This document shows positions 20,735 through 24,349 of a DNA stretch of 24,349 nucleotides, one piece after another; the stretch's first letter is position 1, and every line of letters starts with the position of its first letter. This stretch comes from a virus. Under the pieces are notes generated by a model. The model did not search any database, was not told the origin of the DNA, and saw only the letters and a program-made list of their open reading frames with translations. The stretch covers positions 1 to 24,349 of IMG/VR virus record IMGVR_UViG_3300025894_000064; one strand, given 5' to 3'. Made by a program: the position numbers and the translations under genes.

Positions 20735-21757
20735 ATGGCTTCATTAGCTGAAATACGTGCGAAACTCGCATCTCAAGAAAATAGACTCGGAAACAATCAA
20801 AGTGGCGGCGACAATGCTGTTTACGCACACTGGCAAGCCGCAGAAGGAACTACTTCCAGGCTTCGTTTCCTCCCCGACTCAGACACTAAAAATGATTTCT
20901 TTTGGGTAGAACGAAATATGATTCGTTTGCCTTTTAACGGAATCAAAGGTGACGTTAATAGTAAACCGCAAGTAGTACAAGTTCCTTGTATTGAAATGTG
21001 GGAACCTAACGCCTGTCCAATTCTGGCAGAAGTACGTACATGGTTCAAAGACTCAAGTCTTGAAGACATGGGTCGTAAGTATTGGAAGAAGCGTTCTTAT
21101 ATCTTCCAAGGCTTTGTACGAGAAGCTGGTTATGGAGACGATCAGGCTCCGGAGAACCCAATCAGACGTTTCATGATTAGTCCGCAAATCTTTAATATTG
21201 TTAAAGCGGCTCTTATGGATCCTGAGATGGAAGAACTCCCAACAGATACCGAGAGAGGATTAGACTTTAATATTGTAAAGACATCAAAAGGTGGCTATGC
21301 AGATTATAGTACTTCAAAATACTCTCGTAAGGAAACTGCACTTTCAGAAGTAGAACGTGCTAGTATTGATCAGTATGGATTGCATAATCTATCCGACTTC
21401 CTTCCTAAACGACCAAACGAAACTGAGCTTAAAGTTATTACTGAAATGTTTGAAGCATCAGTTGATGGTCAGGCTTATGACCCAGAAAAGTTTGGTGCTT
21501 ACTACAAACCAAGTGGCTTCCAGTATAATGCTGGTAAAGCAGACTCGGCAGTATCAGTACCAACAGCGGCTCCAGTTGCACCGGCAGTTGCTCCGGCACC
21601 TGAAGTTACACAGCCTGCACCAGCACCTGCTCCAGTAGCAGAAGTGGCTCCAGTAGTTGAAGCTGAACCAGCACCTGCACCAGCGGCAGAAACTGAAGGT
21701 TCAGGTAAACGAGCTGAAGACATTCTTGCAATGATCAGAAGCAGACAGACTTCGTAA
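20735..21757 (+). CDS. gp32: Single-stranded DNA-binding protein gp32
   Basis: Coats single-stranded DNA during replication and recombination and organises UvsX/UvsY filaments. ATG at 20735 (MASLAEIRAKLASQENR) is chosen over the in-frame ATG at 20681 because AAGGAG lies 8 bases before it and the promoter starts downstream of the other. 340 aa (T4 gp32 is 301 aa). The N-terminal basic/helix tail and the following FWVER, LPF, MWEPNACPI and YWKKRSYIFQGFV segments match the gp32 OB-fold core. Of the T4 zinc ligands (H64, C77, C87, C90), C85 and C94 are retained but the CPVC-type site is CPIL here, so zinc is probably absent. An Ala/Pro-rich linker (about 272-323) precedes a short helical C-terminus, unlike T4's acidic tail. 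Confidence 0.9.
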   Translation: MASLAEIRAKLASQENRLGNNQSGGDNAVYAHWQAAEGTTSRLRFLPDSDTKNDFFWVERNMIRLPFNGIKGDVNSKPQVVQVPCIEMWEPNACPILAEVRTWFKDSSLEDMGRKYWKKRSYIFQGFVREAGYGDDQAPENPIRRFMISPQIFNIVKAALMDPEMEELPTDTERGLDFNIVKTSKGGYADYSTSKYSRKETALSEVERASIDQYGLHNLSDFLPKRPNETELKVITEMFEASVDGQAYDPEKFGAYYKPSGFQYNAGKADSAVSVPTAAPVAPAVAPAPEVTQPAPAPAPVAEVAPVVEAEPAPAPAAETEGSGKRAEDILAMIRSRQTS

Positions 21758-21774
21758 AATAAAAGTCTAAGCAC

Positions 21775-21800
21775 TGTAGGGGAGTTTCGGCTCCCCTACA
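21775..21800 (+). terminator. Stem-loop terminator after gp32
   Basis: Perfect 10-bp GC-containing stem (21775-21784 with 21791-21800) and a TTTCGG loop, between the gp32 stop and uvsX. There is no T-run after it, so it may be a partial terminator or a processing signal that raises gp32 relative to uvsX. Stable UUCG-type loops are typical of T4-like phages. Confidence 0.7.
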
Positions 21801-21828
21801 TATCAACTATGGAATAAAGGAATAACTC

Positions 21829-22911
21829 ATGGCTAAACCGTTTGACGTAAGTAAATTTAGAAAAGACATTAACAAAGCAATCGATGGATTGACAATCGGA
21901 TTTCATGATCCAACTGATTGGGTAAGTACTGGTAATCATGCACTTAACTATCTTATTAGTGGCGACTTTCATAAAGGCGTGCCAATGGGTAAGGTTACAG
22001 TGTTTGCTGGAGAAAGTGGCGCAGGTAAAAGTTACTTTGCAAGTGGAAACATTGTAAAAGCCGCACAAGAACAAGGTATTTTTGTAGTACTAATTGACAG
22101 TGAAAATGCACTTGATGAAACTTGGTTACAAGCACTTGGAGTTGACACAGGTGAGGATAAATTGCTCAAATTAAGTATGAGCATGATTGACGATGTTGCT
22201 AAAACGATCTCATCATTTATGAAAGATTATAAAGCAATGTCCGACGAAGAACGCCCTAAAGTGTTATTTGTAATTGATAGTTTGGGTATGTTGTTAACAC
22301 CCACAGATGTTGATCAATTTGAAGCAGGTAATATGAAAGGTGATTTAGGTAGAAAGCCCAAAGCACTCACTGCACTTGTACGTAATACAGTTAATATGAT
22401 TGGTAGTTATAACGTAGGAATGGTTTGTACTAACCACACTTATGCTTCGCAAGATATGTTTGACCCAGATGATAAGATTAGTGGTGGACAAGGCTTTATC
22501 TATGCAAGTAGTATTGTTATTGCAATGCGAAAACTTAAACTAAAAGAAGATGAAGATGGCAATAAGATCAGTGATGTAATGGGTATTCGTGCCGCTTGTA
22601 AGGTTATGAAAACACGTTATGCAAAACCATTTGAAGGTGTGCAAGTTAAGATTCCTTATGAAACAGGTATGAATCCTTACAGTGGATTGGTTGACTTGTT
22701 TGAAAAGAAAAGTATTCTTAAGAAAACTGGTAATAGGCTAGAATATATTGATCCTACATCAGGAGAAGCAGTAACTCAATTCCGTAAGGCGTGGGAACGT
22801 AATGAAAATAACTCCCTCGAACTTATTATGAATAACTACAATGAGCCGACTATTGTCGACGAAGAAGACTTGGTTGAAATTGAAGACCAAGCTGAAGTAG
22901 GAGAATCTTAA
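21829..22911 (+). CDS. uvsX: RecA-like recombinase UvsX
   Basis: Forms filaments on ssDNA and carries out strand exchange for recombination-dependent replication. 360 aa (T4 UvsX is 391 aa). Walker A G61-E-S-G-A-G-K67-S, Walker B V-L-F-V-I-D150 (145-150), then a DNA-binding loop region around F-D-P-D-D-K-I-S-G-G-Q-G-F-I-Y-A-S. The C-terminus is acidic and Glu/Asp-rich (EEDLVEIEDQAEVGES), as in T4. An AAGGA site precedes ATG. Lies after gp32 and shares its stop with the next start (TAATG), so the small acidic protein is translationally coupled. Confidence 0.95.
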   Translation: MAKPFDVSKFRKDINKAIDGLTIGFHDPTDWVSTGNHALNYLISGDFHKGVPMGKVTVFAGESGAGKSYFASGNIVKAAQEQGIFVVLIDSENALDETWLQALGVDTGEDKLLKLSMSMIDDVAKTISSFMKDYKAMSDEERPKVLFVIDSLGMLLTPTDVDQFEAGNMKGDLGRKPKALTALVRNTVNMIGSYNVGMVCTNHTYASQDMFDPDDKISGGQGFIYASSIVIAMRKLKLKEDEDGNKISDVMGIRAACKVMKTRYAKPFEGVQVKIPYETGMNPYSGLVDLFEKKSILKKTGNRLEYIDPTSGEAVTQFRKAWERNENNSLELIMNNYNEPTIVDEEDLVEIEDQAEVGES

Positions 22912-23168
22912 TGGATGAAGAGTTTGATTTTTTAGTAACAACATATAACATCATGAAAGACTATGTACCTGCAAATCAAATGCAAGGTGCCGCAGATCAT
23001 TTAATGGGTGTGATTGTTGATACTATGGATGAACTAGACTTAAAAGAATTTGTTGCGGCTACAAGTTGCACATATCTCAAAAAATCTCATAGTGAATACG
23101 ATGTTGAAGATGACTATGACGATGATACTGATGAATTTGGAAGCGATTACGAAAACTACGATAATTAA
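22911..23168 (+). CDS. Small acidic protein between uvsX and uvsY, 85 aa
   Basis: No function known to me, though I recall a similar small protein beside uvsX in T4-like marine phages. It starts at the TAATG junction with uvsX, so expression is coupled. The N-terminal 55 residues are helical (MDEEFDFLVTTYNIMKDYV, then a helix ADHLMGVIVDTMDELDLKEF), and the C-terminus is a long Asp/Glu/Tyr run (about 60-85). An acidic tail of this kind often mimics DNA or binds an OB-fold protein, so interaction with gp32, UvsX or UvsY is a fair guess. The guess rests only on context. Confidence 0.8.
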   Translation: MDEEFDFLVTTYNIMKDYVPANQMQGAADHLMGVIVDTMDELDLKEFVAATSCTYLKKSHSEYDVEDDYDDDTDEFGSDYENYDN

Positions 23169-23177
23169 GGAAAAACA

Positions 23178-23633
23178 ATGTGGTACAGTAAAGTAGTTAA
23201 AGATTTAACACAATTACCTAACTTTATTTCTTATTACGAAAAAGAGCTAGAATCTGCTAGACGTGATGTCACTGTATCAGGAATTGTAGAACGTAACCTT
23301 AAAGACATGCCTGGAGTAACTGAACACCGTTTTAATCAATTGCAAGAGATTGAAGCCGTCCTCAGCTACTTGAATATACAACTTCGTAAAATTAGACGAA
23401 CACATTTTCAAAAATATCTTGAAGGTTATGCCAGAGCATTAACCAGCAGAGATGCAGAAAAATATGTTGATGGTGAAGATGAAGTTATTGACTTCGAAAC
23501 ACTAATCAATGAAGTTGCATTGCTACGTAATAAATGGCTAGGTGTGCATAAAGGTTTAGATAATAAACAATGGATGTTGGGTCATATTGTAAAACTTAGA
23601 ACGGCGGGAATGGAAGATGTTACCTTACTCTAA
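23178..23633 (+). CDS. uvsY: Recombination mediator UvsY
   Basis: In T4, UvsY binds ssDNA and gp32 and helps UvsX load. 151 aa (T4 UvsY is 137 aa). Mostly helical with heptad-like patterns and basic residues: LTQLPNFISYYEKELESARRD, then RFNQLQEIEAVLSYLNIQLRKIRRTHFQKYLEGY, typical of UvsY, then an acidic loop (VDGEDEVID) and a C-terminal helical region ending KWLGVHKGLDNKQWMLGHIVKLRTAG. AAGGA lies before ATG. Its last 17 bases overlap the next gene. Confidence 0.83.
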   Translation: MWYSKVVKDLTQLPNFISYYEKELESARRDVTVSGIVERNLKDMPGVTEHRFNQLQEIEAVLSYLNIQLRKIRRTHFQKYLEGYARALTSRDAEKYVDGEDEVIDFETLINEVALLRNKWLGVHKGLDNKQWMLGHIVKLRTAGMEDVTLL

Positions 23634-23901
23634 TGTCTTAGAAAAATGGACAGCCATTAGGGACTTAAGGCCTCAAAGAGGTGTTACAAATTCTATTGAT
23701 ATGCTTTATCTTAGAGAACGAATAGACCGCATGTATTCACAAATTCAAAGTTATCCGCTATTAAATAATGGCGATACTCCTTCTTTAGAACGATTAACAA
23801 AACAATTTACTGAGGAAGTAATTGATTATAGCAAATTAGTAACAGTGGAGATTTTAAAGAATGGACAAATTCACAAGCCCGTATCAAAGTCACTTACATA
23901 G
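23617..23901 (+). CDS. Small protein of unknown function after uvsY, 94 aa
   Basis: ATG at 23617 lies inside the end of uvsY (17-base overlap). Helical, with a basic N-terminus (SNVLEKWTAIRDLRPQRG), RERIDRMYSQIQSYPLL, and a C-terminal helix. No motif that I recognise. It in turn overlaps the methyltransferase start by 41 bases, so the genes form one continuous operon with recombination functions. Position suggests a replication or recombination accessory. Confidence 0.72.
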   Translation: MLPYSNVLEKWTAIRDLRPQRGVTNSIDMLYLRERIDRMYSQIQSYPLLNNGDTPSLERLTKQFTEEVIDYSKLVTVEILKNGQIHKPVSKSLT

Positions 23902-24349
23902 TCTACAGACTTTAAATCTAATATATCAATATGATAGTTTTCTTGATAGTTTAACTAACATTGCAGATATGGGTTGCGGTGAAGGAATTGATGTTAATTG
24001 GTGGGCTACACTTGAAACAAGAGACGAAGTATCAATACCACACAACTATAACGTATATGCAGTTGACAAAAAACTTAACGTTAACCCAAAGTATTTAGAT
24101 AACGATCGTGTTTATCCGGTAGAAGCTAATTTTGAAGATACTGGAATATTTTCAACTCCAGTAGATGTAATGTGGTGCCACGATGCATTTCAGTATGTTA
24201 AAGACCCTATGCAAACTCTTTATAACTGGAATAAAATGCTAGTACAAGATGGTATGTTGATTATTATCATGCCGCAACTTGCTGGATACGTAAACGGCAA
24301 GTTTAGTAATCGAGTATATGATGGAACAATACACCCTTACAACATATTA
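23861..24349 (+). CDS. SAM-dependent methyltransferase (C-terminus beyond window)
   Basis: The window ends after 163 codons. Class I methyltransferase features: the SAM-binding loop I-A-D-M-G-C-G-E-G near residue 35, an acidic residue after the next strand (V-Y-A-V-D, about 66-71), and D-V-M-W-C-H-D-A-F-Q-Y-V-K-D-P followed by a helix and strand (M-L-V-Q-D-G-M-L-I-I-I-M-P), the pattern of small-molecule or protein methyltransferases of the methyltransf_11/25 type. This is not a DNA methylase motif (no DPPY/NPPY in the part visible). The target is unknown. It overlaps the preceding gene by 41 bases. Confidence 0.78.
   Translation, partial: MDKFTSPYQSHLHSLQTLNLIYQYDSFLDSLTNIADMGCGEGIDVNWWATLETRDEVSIPHNYNVYAVDKKLNVNPKYLDNDRVYPVEANFEDTGIFSTPVDVMWCHDAFQYVKDPMQTLYNWNKMLVQDGMLIIIMPQLAGYVNGKFSNRVYDGTIHPYNIL

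Noticed and set aside
1-24349. tRNA genes, CRISPR arrays, integrase or IS elements
   Set aside because: Looked for in the gaps and ORFs; none seen. Gaps are 140 bases or less and hold promoters, terminators or AT-rich leader.

Overview
This window is a piece of the genome of a T4-like myovirus (contractile-tailed phage), and nearly every coding base is phage. The evidence is a set of recognisable T4 core proteins: neck proteins gp13 and gp14, tail sheath gp18, tail tube gp19, head completion gp4, terminase gp16 and gp17, ssDNA-binding gp32, UvsX, UvsY and a gp1-type dNMP kinase. The sequence is AT-rich. Several hypothetical proteins look like those I remember from marine T4-like phages of cyanobacteria and SAR11-type bacteria. 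A marine host is therefore likely, but that is inference and the sequence does not fix the host. I see no tRNA, CRISPR array, IS element or integrase, and no gene-free stretch longer than about 140 bases.

Layout. 1-919 (minus): C-terminally cut gp14-like neck protein. 1057-4172 (plus): an unknown basic protein, gp13, a small very basic protein with a capsid-targeting-like N-terminus, and a dNMP kinase. 4147-4497 (minus): small Cys-rich HNH-like protein. 4646-9997 (plus): enlarged tail sheath gp18, tail tube gp19, and a second tube-fold protein. 10022-14641 (plus): membrane-anchored protein, conserved small protein, gp4, gp16, a conserved small protein, a 556-residue acidic protein, and two small proteins with capsid-targeting-like or LAG motifs. 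14756-16248 (plus): accessory island with a PiT-family (PHO4) phosphate transporter, a small lipoprotein and a 56-residue ORF. 16217-16768 (minus): HNH endonuclease. 16846-20605 (plus): large terminase gp17, a 2-oxoglutarate/Fe(II) oxygenase and a 529-residue protein of unknown function. 20735-24349 (plus): recombination/replication operon gp32 - UvsX - small acidic protein - UvsY - small protein - methyltransferase (cut by the window end).

Two promoter classes are visible. Strong sigma70-type promoters (TTGAC-, 16-17 bp spacer, TATAAT-like) precede the 414-aa gene, dNMP kinase, PiT transporter, lipoprotein and gp32; these are presumably read by unmodified host polymerase early in infection. 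T4-type late boxes (NATAAATA, usually followed by C) precede gp13, gp18, gp19, the second tube protein, the gene after gp16 and, on the minus strand, gp14. Three genes have the late-like box exactly five bases before ATG, which predicts leaderless late messages.

The most interesting items are the phage PiT phosphate transporter with a Pho-box-like repeat upstream, the leaderless late-promoter geometry, and the short protein motifs (an M-R-A-F N-terminus ending in [IL]-x-E, and a Leu-Ala-Gly motif) shared by otherwise unrelated proteins.
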